From Desulfomicrobium macestii (lineage in GTDB: Bacteria; Desulfobacterota; Desulfovibrionia; Desulfovibrionales; Desulfomicrobiaceae): a DNA stretch of 64,000 bases. This document shows positions 41,116-50,190 of the stretch, in pieces; within the stretch, counting starts at the first letter, position 1; each line of letters starts with the position of its first letter. Both the position numbers and the translations under genes were made by a program. Under the pieces are notes generated by a model that made no database searches, was not told the origin of the DNA, and was given only the letters and a program-made list of their open reading frames with translations. Location: the NCBI RefSeq assembly GCF_014873765.1, contig NZ_JADBGG010000020.1, forward strand, positions 25,751-89,750, read 5' to 3'.

Positions 41116-42300
41116 TTATTTTCTCCTGTACGCAGTGGACATGGTCCGGATGCGGTCGATGATGATGGGAAGGTGGTGGAGCATGTAGTGCACGTCTTCC
41201 AGGGTATTCTCGCGGCCCAGGCTGATGCGCACGGAACCGTGGGCGTTTTCCACCGGCACGCCCGTGGCCATGATGACATGTGACGGGTCCAGGGAGCCCG
41301 ACGCGCAGGCCGATCCCGTGGACACGGCGATGCCGACCAGATCGAGGTAAAGAAGGATGGCTTCGCCCTCGGCCCCGGCAAAGGAGACGCTCAGCGTGCC
41401 CGGAAGACAGTGCTCGGGGTGGCCCATGAAGAGCGCGTCCGGGATGGCTTCGGCGATGCCGGCCTTCAGGATGTTCTTGAGCTCGAGCAGGCGTTTTTCC
41501 TCTTCTTCCATTTCTATGGCGCGCAGTTCCATGGCCTTGCCCATGCCGATGATGCCCAGGGAATTTTCCGTGCCCGCGCGGCGGCCGCCTTCCTGGTGTC
41601 CGCCCAGGATGAGCGGGCAGTAGGGCGCGCCCTTCTTGACGTACAGGGCTCCGATGCCCTTGGGGCCGTAGAGCTTGTGGGCCGAGATGGTCAGAAAATC
41701 CACGTCCAGGTCGCGCACGTCCACCGGGATCTTGCCCACGGACTGCACCGCATCGGTGTGAAAAAGGGCTCCGCCCTCATGGGCGATGCGGGCCGCGGCC
41801 TTGATGTCCTGAATGGTGCCGATCTCGTTGTTGGCCATCATGATGGAGACCATTCCAACCTTGTCCGTGACGGCCCGGCGCAGTTCCTCAAGATCGATGC
41901 GACCGTGTTTGTCCACGGACAGATAGGTCACTTCGTGGCTCTTGCGCCCGAGGTCGCGGGCGGTGTTCAGCACGCAGGGATGTTCTATGACCGTGGTCAC
42001 CAGGCCGCTGCGTCCGCTCAGCGCGCACGAGCAGCGCGTGCTGTCGCAATGCAGGAGGGACAGCACAGTGTTGTTGGCCTCGGAGCCGCTGCCGACAAAA
42101 AGGATTTCGTCGGCATCCGCACCGATGAAGGACGCGACTTTTTCCCGCGCATCCTCGATCCTTTCCCGCGCCTCGCGGCCGAAAGCATGCATGCTGGAAG
42201 GGTTTCCAAATATTTCAAGACCCTCGATCAGGGCTTCTTTCACGCCCGGATGCAGGGGAGTGGTGGCATTGTTGTCAAAGTAAACGGTTCTATTTTCCAT
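41116..42300 (-). CDS. nifS: Cysteine desulfurase
   Basis: 394 residues. YFDNNATTPLHPGVKEAL, GSGSEANNTV, VIEHPCVLNT, ANNEIGTIQDI and the PLP lysine about residue 209 in SAHKLYGPKGIG. RRAGTENSLGIIGMG and STGSACASGSLDPSHV carry the substrate arginine and the catalytic cysteine. It transfers sulfur from cysteine to NifU. First gene of the pair, with AGGAGCC upstream. Confidence 0.95.
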   Translation of the reverse strand: MENRTVYFDNNATTPLHPGVKEALIEGLEIFGNPSSMHAFGREARERIEDAREKVASFIGADADEILFVGSGSEANNTVLSLLHCDSTRCSCALSGRSGLVTTVIEHPCVLNTARDLGRKSHEVTYLSVDKHGRIDLEELRRAVTDKVGMVSIMMANNEIGTIQDIKAAARIAHEGGALFHTDAVQSVGKIPVDVRDLDVDFLTISAHKLYGPKGIGALYVKKGAPYCPLILGGHQEGGRRAGTENSLGIIGMGKAMELRAIEMEEEEKRLLELKNILKAGIAEAIPDALFMGHPEHCLPGTLSVSFAGAEGEAILLYLDLVGIAVSTGSACASGSLDPSHVIMATGVPVENAHGSVRISLGRENTLEDVHYMLHHLPIIIDRIRTMSTAYRRK

Positions 42301-42342
42301 GGCGGCTCCTTGTTTCGCAAAATTACGATGAAATCTTAAGCC

Positions 42343-43110
42343 CTAATCCGGACCTGTCCACCCCGAAAAGGGGTGAAGAATGCCTGGACTCGGGGATTTC
42401 GGCTCTTCGCCGTCTTCGTGCCAGAGTCCGTCTTCCCAGCAAAAGAGCTGGTGCGGATGGAATCCGGCCTTGTAGGCCATGCGTTCACACCCAGGCACTA
42501 CGTAACCCAGGTAGTAGTGGGCAAGCCCCCGTTTTTTCGTCTCCTCGATCTCGCGCAGCACGCTGAAAATGCCTGGGCTCAGGTTCGACGCGGCGGGATC
42601 GAAGACGAAATAGACGGAGCTCAGGCCATCGCTGCCAAGGTCCAGATATCCGGCCCCAAGCAGACGACCGTCCTCCTCGTAGCGGGCCAGCAGGTTCGGG
42701 CAGGGCGAGGAGTGCAGGTTGGCGATGAATTCGTCGAAGGTGCTCTCTTGTCCGAAACGAACCCTGGAATGTACATGATACAGGTCAAAAAGTTCTTTTT
42801 CGTAGCGAACCGGGCCAAAACTGACGCCGACATGACTACAGCGGCGCAGCACGCGTTTTTGCCCGCGGCTGGGCTGGAATCGGTGCACGGGGATACGCAG
42901 GGGGGTGCAGGCCCGGCAATCCGGGCAGGCGGGACGAAAGAAATAGTGGCCGAACTTGCGCCAGCCCCGGGACAGAAACCAGGAAAGCTCGGCGGCGTTC
43001 AGGCTGTCGGCGAAGAAGAAGGAATAGACCAAGGTCCTGTCCGGCAGATAGGGGCAGGGCGCGGGTGGCGACAATTCGGGTTGGGAGTAGAGAATCATGG
43101 CCGCGCCCAA
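42343..43110 (-). CDS. bpt: Aspartate/glutamate leucyltransferase (Bpt)
   Basis: 255 residues from a TTG at 43110, or 251 from the ATG at 43098; AAGGAG lies too close to the TTG and far from the ATG, so the start is uncertain. Motifs of the arginyl/leucyl-tRNA-protein transferase family: CPYLPDRTLVYSFFFAD, GWRKFGHYFFRPACPDCRACTPLRIPV and YYLGYVVPGCERMAYKAGFHP. It adds leucine to N-terminal Asp or Glu, marking proteins for ClpSAP. Confidence 0.9.
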   Translation of the reverse strand: MGAAMILYSQPELSPPAPCPYLPDRTLVYSFFFADSLNAAELSWFLSRGWRKFGHYFFRPACPDCRACTPLRIPVHRFQPSRGQKRVLRRCSHVGVSFGPVRYEKELFDLYHVHSRVRFGQESTFDEFIANLHSSPCPNLLARYEEDGRLLGAGYLDLGSDGLSSVYFVFDPAASNLSPGIFSVLREIEETKKRGLAHYYLGYVVPGCERMAYKAGFHPHQLFCWEDGLWHEDGEEPKSPSPGILHPFSGWTGPD

Positions 43111-43182
43111 TGCTCCTTGCGCACACCGGACGACATGCGGGATTCGTCCCGCTCGATGCCGTCCGGCCTGCTCATTGCCGTT

Positions 43183-44853
43183 CTATTTCGCCGTCTTGGA
43201 CCAGGAATCACGCAATGTGACGGTCCTGTTGAAGACCGGGCGGCCGGGCCCGTGATCATGGCGGTCCGCGCAGAAAAAGCCCTGCCGCTCGAACTGGAAG
43301 CGCGCCTCGGGCGCGGCCTGGATCAGGGATTTTTCGACCTTGCAGTCGGTCAGCACCTCCAGGGAGGCCGCGTTGATCTGGGTCAGGAAGTCGGCATCCT
43401 TGCCCGGTGATTCCACCGTGAAGAGGCGGTCATAGAGGCGTATCTCGGCCTGTGCGCAGTGCCGGGCGCCGACCCAGTGCAGGGTGCCCTTGACCTTGCG
43501 CCCGTCGGGGGCGTCCCCGCCCCGGCTTTCGGGGTCATAGGTGCAGATCACGGCCATGATGGTCCCGTCGGATTTTTTGAGCACATCCTGGCAGGTCACC
43601 AGATAGGCGCCGCGCAGGCGCACCTCGCGACCGGGCGAGAGGCGAAAATACTTGCCGGGCGGGTTTTCCATGAAATCCTCGGCTTCGATGAAGACCTCGC
43701 GCGAGAAGCCGACCTTCCGGCTGCCCATTTCGGGGTTTTTGGGATGGTTGGCCAGTTCGAAGAACTCTTCCTTGTCTTCGGGGTAGTTCTCGATGATCAG
43801 CTTGATCGGCCGCAGTACGGCCATGGCCCGGGGGGCGGCCGCGTCCAGATTCTCGCGCACGCAGTTTTCGAGCACGCCCATGTCCACGCAGCTGTCCGAG
43901 CGACTGACCCCGATGCGCTCGCAGAAGTCGCGGATGGCTGCGGGCGGAAAGCCCCGACGGCGCAGGCCGGAGATGGTTGGCATGCGTGGATCGTCCCAGC
44001 CCGCCACGACGCCGCCATCGACCAGGTTCTTGAGCTTGCGCTTGCTGGTCACGGTATAGTTGATGTTCAGACGGTTGAATTCGTACTGAACGGGACGGCT
44101 GGGAACATCGAGCTGGTCGAGGAACCAGTCGTAGAGGGGCTTGTGGTCCGCGAATTCGAGGGTGCAGATGGAGTGGGTGATGTGCTCCAGCGAATCGGAC
44201 AGGCCATGGGCGAAGTCGTACATGGGGTAGATGCACCACGCATTTTTCGTGTTCTGGTGCTCCTGATGCAGGATGCGGTACAGGGCCGGGTCGCGCATGT
44301 TCATGTTCGGCGAGGCCATGTCTATCTTGGCCCGCAGGATGTGCGCGCCTTCGGGGAATTCCCCTGCGCGCATGCGGGAGAAGAGATCCAGGTTTTCCTC
44401 CACGGAGCGGTCGCGGTAGGGGCTGTTTTTGCCGGGTTCGGTCAGGGTGCCGCGATACAGGCGCGTGTCTTCGGCGCAGAGCGAACAGACATAGGCCTTG
44501 CCCTTGGTGATCAGCTCAACCGCGAAATCATGAAGGCGATCGAAGTAGTCCGAGGCATGGTAGAGGTGCTCACCCCAGTCGAAGCCGAGCCAGCGCACGT
44601 CCTCCTTGATGGAATTTACGTAGACCGGATCTTCCTTGCCCGGGTTGGTGTCGTCGAATCGCAGATGGCAGCGTCCGCCGTAATCGCGCGCCAGGCCGAA
44701 GTTCAGGCAGATGGACTTGGCGTGACCGATATGCAGGAACCCGTTGGGCTCGGGGGGAAATCGGGTGCAGACCCGGCCGTCGTTCTTGTTGCTTCTGAGG
44801 TCTTCTTCGATGATGGCGCGCAAAAAATTTGAGGGTGCGGATGGCGTGTCCAT
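43183..44853 (-). CDS. glnS: Glutaminyl-tRNA synthetase
   Basis: 556 residues. Class I synthetase: [21 protein letters not shown] (HIGH at 41-44), [15 protein letters not shown], the variant KMSKS loop VTSKRKL, and [17 protein letters not shown]. The C-terminal beta-barrel anticodon region begins about 340. Presence of GlnS means Gln-tRNA is made directly. Mini-gap of 34 bases to the NUDIX gene. Confidence 0.96.
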   Translation of the reverse strand: MDTPSAPSNFLRAIIEEDLRSNKNDGRVCTRFPPEPNGFLHIGHAKSICLNFGLARDYGGRCHLRFDDTNPGKEDPVYVNSIKEDVRWLGFDWGEHLYHASDYFDRLHDFAVELITKGKAYVCSLCAEDTRLYRGTLTEPGKNSPYRDRSVEENLDLFSRMRAGEFPEGAHILRAKIDMASPNMNMRDPALYRILHQEHQNTKNAWCIYPMYDFAHGLSDSLEHITHSICTLEFADHKPLYDWFLDQLDVPSRPVQYEFNRLNINYTVTSKRKLKNLVDGGVVAGWDDPRMPTISGLRRRGFPPAAIRDFCERIGVSRSDSCVDMGVLENCVRENLDAAAPRAMAVLRPIKLIIENYPEDKEEFFELANHPKNPEMGSRKVGFSREVFIEAEDFMENPPGKYFRLSPGREVRLRGAYLVTCQDVLKKSDGTIMAVICTYDPESRGGDAPDGRKVKGTLHWVGARHCAQAEIRLYDRLFTVESPGKDADFLTQINAASLEVLTDCKVEKSLIQAAPEARFQFERQGFFCADRHDHGPGRPVFNRTVTLRDSWSKTAK

Positions 44854-44887
44854 GGTGATCCTTGAATGCTGCGTGGCGTCTTTGGGG

Positions 44888-45454
44888 TTATGAGTGTTGA
44901 TCGCTTACGGTCAGGGGCATGGGCTCACAAGCCCGCCCGTTGATATGGGCCAGGAGCGCGTCGCGGGTGCTCGGAAAGGCCAGCTTGTCCCAGGGTATCT
45001 GCTCGCGCGTGAAGAGGCCGAGGTCTTCGGTTTCCTCGCCCGCGCTGGGTTCCGCCGTGTCCATGTGGGCGCTGTAGACGATGATGACCGGCGGCCATCC
45101 TGCATAGGAGAAGACGCCGACCAGTCCGTCCAGGGTGATGTCGAGATTCACCTCTTCGCGGATTTCGCGGATGGCGGCCAGTTCGACGGGCTCGCCCTCA
45201 TCCACGTAGCCTCCGGGCAGGAGCCATTTGTGGCTGTCGTCCGGGCGCTTGCGGCGCAGGAGCAGGATCTTGTCGCCGATTTCGAGAATGACGCAGGTCA
45301 CGACCTTGGGGTCGAGATAGACTACGCCGGCGCATTTCGAGCAGACCAGGCGGGGCGGCTCGTCCGGGCGCAGGCGTTGCAACTCCAGGGGGGCTCCGCA
45401 GGCGGGGCAGAAACGGTAGCGGTCGTGGCGGATGGGACCGGCGGTTGTGGTCAT
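44888..45454 (-). CDS. NUDIX hydrolase with N-terminal zinc ribbon
   Basis: 188 residues. Zinc ribbon cysteines C16, C19, C38 and C41, then a NUDIX box at about 81-103 ([21 protein letters not shown] matches GX5EX7REUXEEXGU). NudC-like architecture but shorter and without the NAD-specific SQPWPFPxS motif, so the nucleotide substrate is open. Overlaps the nitroreductase gene by ATGA. Confidence 0.88.
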   Translation of the reverse strand: MTTTAGPIRHDRYRFCPACGAPLELQRLRPDEPPRLVCSKCAGVVYLDPKVVTCVILEIGDKILLLRRKRPDDSHKWLLPGGYVDEGEPVELAAIREIREEVNLDITLDGLVGVFSYAGWPPVIIVYSAHMDTAEPSAGEETEDLGLFTREQIPWDKLAFPSTRDALLAHINGRACEPMPLTVSDQHS

Positions 45455-45972
45455 GAGTAGGTATTGGTCCTGATCGTGTGATCCTTGAGGGTTTCGCGGG
45501 CGTGACCCGCGAGGGATTTGGCCGGATACCCGATGCTGATGATGGATTCAACCCGCAAATGGGGTGGTATGTGCAGAATCTCGCGCACGCGGTCCTCGGC
45601 CGATCTTTCCTGGTCGTGGGGGCGCAGGCGGATCTGCACCCAGCAACTGCAAAGGCCCAGGCTTTCGCATGCCAACTGCAGGATGATGGAGGCGATGGCG
45701 CAGTCCTCGATCCAGGTGTCGGCCTTGTCCTCGTTGCCGAGCACGGCCACGCCCAGAGCCGCCTCGCGCAGAAAATGCGCGCCGTGCGGCTTGGCCGTGG
45801 ACAGGGCCTCAAGGAGGGACTTGTCCGTGACGAAAATGAATTCCCAGGGATCGAGCCCCCTGGATGACGGCGAGCGCAGCACGGCCTCCTTGAGCTGGGC
45901 CAGGACTTCGGGCTCGATGGCTTGCGGAGTGTAGTGGCGGATGCTGCGGCGTTTGCGCAGGATTTCGAGCAT
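45451..45972 (-). CDS. Nitroreductase family protein
   Basis: 173 residues from the ATG at 45972 (GGGAGAAG upstream). FMN-binding family signatures RKRRSIRHYTPQAIEPE, AVLRSPSSRGLDPWEFIFV and IISIGYPAKS. A short nitroreductase of the type common in anaerobes. Its natural oxidised substrate is unknown. Coupled to the NUDIX gene. Confidence 0.88.
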   Translation of the reverse strand: MLEILRKRRSIRHYTPQAIEPEVLAQLKEAVLRSPSSRGLDPWEFIFVTDKSLLEALSTAKPHGAHFLREAALGVAVLGNEDKADTWIEDCAIASIILQLACESLGLCSCWVQIRLRPHDQERSAEDRVREILHIPPHLRVESIISIGYPAKSLAGHARETLKDHTIRTNTYS

Positions 45973-46102
45973 ATTTTCTTCTCCCGGGCCGATCTTCAAG
46001 GATCGGCCATGGTGGTTGTGCGCGCACTCCTTGATCAGTGCGGACGCATACCGTATCAAAGCCCTCATTGGGCGGCAATCGCCTAATCCTGATGCTATCC
46101 CA

Positions 46103-46136
46103 GGAGGAACAATGGAGGAACAATGGAGGAACAATG
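46103..46136 (+). promoter_or_regulatory. Triplicated Shine-Dalgarno/start unit (3 x 11 bp)
   Basis: GGAGGAACAAT occurs three times in direct succession (46103-46113, 46114-46124, 46125-46135). Each copy is a strong ribosome site followed at 3 bases by ATG, at 46112, 46123 and 46134. Because 11 is not a multiple of three, the three ATGs are in different frames. Only 46134 starts the DUF606 protein. The first opens a 29-codon and the second a 7-codon decoy ORF. Slippage would change the number of decoys. Confidence 0.8.
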
Positions 46137-46577
46137 GATGGACTGATTCTCGTCTTGACAGCGCTGGCCGGGTGTCTCATGCCGGTCCAGCCGGCCGTTA
46201 ACGCCGTGACCGCACAACTGATGAGCAGTCCGTACCTGGCCTCGTTCTTTTCCTTTCTGACCGGAACGTTGGTCTTGGGCCTGTTGTGCCTGACCCTGCG
46301 CCTGTCCTGGCCCGACGGGAAAATCATGATGAGCCTGCCGTGGTGGGCCTGGACGGCCGGGCCCATGGGGGCCTTCTTCGTGACTATGACCATCGTCGCC
46401 GTGCCGCGCCTTGGAGCCATGAGCGTCATGGCTCTCTTGATCGCCGGACAGATGGGCATCTCCCTGGTTCTCGATCATTTCGGGTGGCTTGGAATCCCGG
46501 CCCAGCCCATCTCCCTGTGGCGGATTCTGGGCGCGATCCTGCTCTTCACCGGCGTGGTGCTGATCCGCAAATTTTAA
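46134..46577 (+). CDS. DUF606 (YdcZ) family membrane protein, DMT-type
   Basis: 147 residues with five predicted helices: LILVLTALAGCLMPVQPAVNA, SPYLASFFSFLTGTLVLGLLC, WWAWTAGPMGAFFVTMTIVAVP, SVMALLIAGQMGISLVLDHFG and RILGAILLFTGVVLIRKF. This is the single-unit DUF606/YdcZ type, thought to be half-size drug/metabolite transporters acting as dimers. Start at the third copy of a repeated ribosome site (see separate entry). Confidence 0.85.
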   Translation: MDGLILVLTALAGCLMPVQPAVNAVTAQLMSSPYLASFFSFLTGTLVLGLLCLTLRLSWPDGKIMMSLPWWAWTAGPMGAFFVTMTIVAVPRLGAMSVMALLIAGQMGISLVLDHFGWLGIPAQPISLWRILGAILLFTGVVLIRKF

Positions 46578-46588
46578 GGAGCTTGCTT

Positions 46589-46933
46589 ATGAAAACAGCG
46601 CTGTTCGTATTCAACGGCGACCCCATGTGCTTTATCCACGTACTTCTGAACGCGCTCGACATGCACGCCGCCGGTCACGAAGTGCGCATCGTCATGGAAG
46701 GCGCGTCCGTGGCCCTGCCCCCGGCCCTGGTCAAGCCCGAGCACCCCCTGGCCAAGCTTTTCGCCAAGGTCCGCGAGGCCGGGCTGCTTGACGGCGCATG
46801 CAAGGCCTGCTCCGTCAAGCTCGGCGTCGCCGCCGAGGTCGAAGCCGCGGGTGTCGCGCTCATCGGCGACATGAACGGCCATCCGTCCATGCGCTCCTAC
46901 ATGGAAGCGGGATGGCAGGTCATCACGTTTTGA
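46589..46933 (+). CDS. DsrE/DsrF-like small protein
   Basis: 114 residues; AAGGAG upstream. DsrE-fold pattern: MKTALFVFNGDPMCFIHVLLNALDM split around the first loop, EVRIVMEGASVAL, then KVREAGLLDGACKACSVKLG with a cysteine pair where DsrE-type sulfurtransferases carry the active thiol, and AAGVALIGDMNGHPSM. Probably a cytoplasmic sulfur-trafficking or peroxiredoxin-like protein; partner unknown. Confidence 0.8.
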   Translation: MKTALFVFNGDPMCFIHVLLNALDMHAAGHEVRIVMEGASVALPPALVKPEHPLAKLFAKVREAGLLDGACKACSVKLGVAAEVEAAGVALIGDMNGHPSMRSYMEAGWQVITF

Positions 46934-47487
46934 TCCGGGACAGCCAGACCTGCCGGGGTGATGACGCTCCGCTGGTCATCCGGGTCGGTTCGCTCAACCC
47001 GGTCAAGCTCGGAGCCATCCGCGAGGTCATGAGCGGGCCTTTCCCCCTGGCCCGGTTCGAGCCCGTGTCCGCTCCCTCCGAGGTGCCGGATCAGCCTCTC
47101 GGGCTGGAAGAGACCCTGCGCGGAGCAAAGAACCGCGCCAGGAACGCCTTTGCCGGTTGCACCCTGTCAGTGGCCCTGGAATCGGGGCTCATCGAGGTGC
47201 CCGGATCCAACACCGGCTATATGAACCTGACGGCCTGCGCCATTTTCGACGGCCGTGAAATGTATCTGGGGCTGGGTCCCGCCTTTGAGCTGCCCCCGGA
47301 AGTGACCCGGCTGGTAGTGGTCGAGGGCCTGGAACTTGATCCGGCCGTGCGTCGGGCCGGGCTGACCGAAAACGAGCGTATCGGTTACGCCCAGGGCATC
47401 ATCGGGGTCTTGAGCTGCGGCCGGGTCACGCGCATGGATTACAGTCGCCCGGCGGTGTCCATGGCCCTGGTCCGCATGGGGCTTTAG
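46930..47487 (+). CDS. yjjX: Inosine/xanthosine triphosphatase (YjjX-type)
   Basis: 185 residues from a TTG that overlaps the DsrE-like stop (TTGA); no better start exists before the conserved core. Core motifs: IRVGSLNPVKLGAIREVM, VPDQPLGLEETLRGAKNRARNAF and VALESGLIEVPG. It hydrolyses non-canonical ITP/XTP and protects against their incorporation. The first 14 residues lie outside the family and are doubtful. Confidence 0.82.
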   Translation: MIRDSQTCRGDDAPLVIRVGSLNPVKLGAIREVMSGPFPLARFEPVSAPSEVPDQPLGLEETLRGAKNRARNAFAGCTLSVALESGLIEVPGSNTGYMNLTACAIFDGREMYLGLGPAFELPPEVTRLVVVEGLELDPAVRRAGLTENERIGYAQGIIGVLSCGRVTRMDYSRPAVSMALVRMGL

Positions 47488-47659
47488 CCGCCTGACCCCG
47501 TTCCGCGGGCTGTCCGCGTCGCCTTGAAAAAACCGATTTTAGTGTGCATTGTCATGCCCTGCGGTCCCGGTTTTCTTGGCGCGCCCAATTTTGTTGGTCC
47601 ACCTGCAGGAATCGTTTTAAAATAATCGTACGTTCAACCATATTGCCAACGAGGAAAAT

Positions 47660-48070
47660 ATGTCCCGCTCATATCTGGTCTATCGCTGCAAGGAAGGAGA
47701 GGTGCTCAAGAAGCCCGAGGCCGTCATCGCCCTTTGGGACGAGGATGTGCCGCGTTTCTCCGAAATCCTGGACGAGGCCACTGCCTCGCATCCCTCAAGG
47801 GCCCGCAAGCCAGGGGAATACTGGGAGATCGTGACCAAGGAAAAGGCCGACCCCTATGACTGGGAAAAGGTCGTGGCGCCGGTGAAGAACAAGGACCACG
47901 ATCCGCTTGGCGACATGTGGAAGGAGCGCGCCAAGATCGAGAAATTGATGGAAGAGGGCGCGAGCCTGGAGCAGGCCCTGGACGTCATGACGCCGTTCAG
48001 CCACACTTTTCGCTACGAATCCGAGGCTCCAAAAAATCTTCTTCCCAAGATGGGCGAAGTCGAATCGTAG
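47660..48070 (+). CDS. Conserved hypothetical protein, 136 residues
   Basis: ATG with CGAGGAAA upstream. Soluble, charged; aromatic N-terminus (SRSYLVYRCKEGEVLKKPE), a central PYDWEKVVAPVKNKDHDP and a helical end. No recognised domain. First of a run of small plus-strand genes. Confidence 0.55.
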   Translation: MSRSYLVYRCKEGEVLKKPEAVIALWDEDVPRFSEILDEATASHPSRARKPGEYWEIVTKEKADPYDWEKVVAPVKNKDHDPLGDMWKERAKIEKLMEEGASLEQALDVMTPFSHTFRYESEAPKNLLPKMGEVES

Positions 48071-48108
48071 CATTTTCGGGGCCCCGGCGCCCCGCAAAGG
48101 AGACGCTC

Positions 48109-48570
48109 ATGCGCTGGATCATGCTGTGCCTGCTTCTCATTCCCCTGCCCGGATTTTGCGGCGGCCCGGTTCTGTCCTCGGGCCAGTTGCTTTACGTGCC
48201 CGTGTATTCGCACATCTACACCGGGGACAAGGAGCGGCCGTTCAATCTGGCCGTGACCCTGTCCATCCGCAATACCGATCCGAGCGGCAGTCTGAAGCTT
48301 ACGGCGGTGGACTATTACGATACCGACGGGCATTTGGTCCGACACTACCTTGACGCGCCTTTGGTGATGAAGCCGCTGGCCTCGATTCGTTACGTGGTGG
48401 CCGAAAAGGACGTAAAGGGCGGTTCGGGCGCCAATTTTCTGGTGCGCTGGGAGGCCTTGGATGCAATCAATGTCCCGGTGGTGGAGTCGGTCATGATCGG
48501 AGCCCAGTCGGGACAGGGTATTTCATTCACTTCCCAGGCGAGGGAAATTCAAGAACACTCACACGATTAG
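48109..48570 (+). CDS. DUF3124 family exported protein
   Basis: 153 residues from the ATG at 48109 (AAAGGAGAC upstream). Signal peptide MRWIMLCLLLIPLPGFCGG; then the DUF3124 pattern LYVPVYSHIYTGDKERPFNLAVTLSIRNTD and RYVVAEKDVKGGSGANFLVRW. Periplasmic beta-sandwich of unknown role. Confidence 0.85.
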   Translation: MRWIMLCLLLIPLPGFCGGPVLSSGQLLYVPVYSHIYTGDKERPFNLAVTLSIRNTDPSGSLKLTAVDYYDTDGHLVRHYLDAPLVMKPLASIRYVVAEKDVKGGSGANFLVRWEALDAINVPVVESVMIGAQSGQGISFTSQAREIQEHSHD

Positions 48571-48579
48571 GGAGTACGG

Positions 48580-48990
48580 ATGGAGAACGTGATGGAAGAA
48601 CTTGAGGCGTTTGTTTCCAAGTGGGACACCTGCGACGCCAGGGAAGCATTTCTGGTTTTCAGACAGGCTCTTGAGGCTGTCGATGGCGTAACCCTTGATT
48701 TCAAGGCCCGCCCGGGCATCACCTATTCCCTGCGCGGCGCGCATCCGGCCCAGCAGGGGCGGGACCTCTTCGCGCTGATCGACGTCATAGACGACGATCC
48801 GGAACAGCGCTGGCTTTCGGTCTGCTTTTACGACGATCTGGTCACCGACGAACAGGAGCAGGGCGACTGGGTCCCCGGCGGTCTCATGGGCGAGGATGCC
48901 CGCTGCTTCAACGTCGACGAGGCCGACGAGGATCTCGTGGCCTATGTGGTCGAGCGCATCCGCGAAGCCGGAGCCGGCGCGGCAAAATAG
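48580..48990 (+). CDS. Conserved hypothetical protein, 136 residues
   Basis: Nine bases after the DUF3124 gene. Acidic soluble protein: FVSKWDTCDAREAFLVFRQALE, a central strand region VTLDFKARPGITYSLRGAHP, WLSVCFYDDLVTDEQEQGDWVPGGLMGEDARC split by turns, and DLVAYVVERIREA. Layout suggests a small alpha/beta fold. Function not recognised. Confidence 0.6.
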   Translation: MENVMEELEAFVSKWDTCDAREAFLVFRQALEAVDGVTLDFKARPGITYSLRGAHPAQQGRDLFALIDVIDDDPEQRWLSVCFYDDLVTDEQEQGDWVPGGLMGEDARCFNVDEADEDLVAYVVERIREAGAGAAK

Positions 48991-49093
48991 GGCGGCTCGG
49001 CTTTTTTGACCGAAGAGGGCGTGTCCTTGCCGGTCACGGCCCATACCCTGCGGACGTTGAGCGGATCACTGCTGTTATGTTCAGGAGCAGCGC

Positions 49094-50089
49094 ATGGCTT
49101 ATATTCTGGCCGCCGACATCGGCGGGACAAACAGCCGTTTTGGTCTTTTCGGTCATTTTCCGGGCCAGGATCCGGAACTTCTGGAGTCATTTGACGTCCT
49201 GACCGACTCTGTCTCTTCCCTTGAGCAATTGCTGGGGCGGATTCGGGAGGAGGGCTTGGGCCTTGACCCCATGGACGCGGATCAGGTCGTCCTGGCCGTG
49301 GCCGGACCTGTTCGGGGCGGGAAGAGTTGCAGCTTGACCAATGCCTCCTGGGACATCGATCTGCGTGAGTCCGCGGGCGGATTGCCGTTTGAGCGAACCG
49401 TCCTGGTCAACGATTTCGTGGCTCAGGCCCTTGGCTGCCGGACCCGCGACGCGGCTGGGTCCTCCATTTCGATACAAAAGGGAGTGCCCCGGCCCGGAGT
49501 GGTGGCGGCGGCGGGCCCGGGGACGGGGCTCGGCCTTTGCGCCCTGGCTCCCCTGGCCGCCGGGTGTCCTGATTTTCTGGCCCTGCCCTCCGAGGGCGGG
49601 CACGCCCCCCTGGCCTTTGTCACCGAACACGAGTTCGAGTTTCTGCGCTTTCTCAAGGACCGAACCGGCCATTCCCACGCATGCGGCGACATCGTGGTTT
49701 CGGGACGGGGCCTTGTCGCCATGCACCTGTTTCTGACGGGGCGCGACCTGTCTCCGGCGGAGGTTGCCCGGGAGATCGGGCCCGAAAGCGAAACGACTGC
49801 CTGGTTCGCACGGTTCTTCGGCCGCGTGTGCAGGGGCTATGTTCTCAATGTGCTGGCCTTGGGCGGCCTTGACCTTTGCGGCGGGATAGCGGTCAAAAAT
49901 CCCTTTTTTGCCACTCACGACGAATTTTTGCGCGAATTTTGCGATTGCCCGACCTATGGGCATCTTCTGGCCGAGGTTCCCATCCGGCTTATCACCATCC
50001 CCGACACGGGCCTTCGCGGCGCTGCCAGCCACGGAAGATCGCTTCTTGACGCGGGAATAAAGGACGCCAGCCACGTTTTTGTGAGGTAG
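49094..50089 (+). CDS. glk: Glucokinase
   Basis: 331 residues. N-terminal ATP-binding AADIGGTNSRFGLFG, then the Glk-type VLAVAGPVRGGKSCSLTNASWDID split, VLVNDFVAQALG and AAGPGTGLGLCAL, and the catalytic-region SEGGHAPLAF with VTEHEFEFLRFL. Belongs to the Glk (not ROK) family. With the phosphofructokinase at 39 kb it points to use of internal glucose or polyglucose. Confidence 0.92.
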   Translation: MAYILAADIGGTNSRFGLFGHFPGQDPELLESFDVLTDSVSSLEQLLGRIREEGLGLDPMDADQVVLAVAGPVRGGKSCSLTNASWDIDLRESAGGLPFERTVLVNDFVAQALGCRTRDAAGSSISIQKGVPRPGVVAAAGPGTGLGLCALAPLAAGCPDFLALPSEGGHAPLAFVTEHEFEFLRFLKDRTGHSHACGDIVVSGRGLVAMHLFLTGRDLSPAEVAREIGPESETTAWFARFFGRVCRGYVLNVLALGGLDLCGGIAVKNPFFATHDEFLREFCDCPTYGHLLAEVPIRLITIPDTGLRGAASHGRSLLDAGIKDASHVFVR

Positions 50090-50190
50090 CAACCTACGAA
50101 AGTGTCGGTATTTTTTAAGCGTCAAGTATAAAAATCAGATAGTTGTGGCTGGCACAAGAGCTGCTTCAGTCTCCTCAACAGGAGGCTGCC

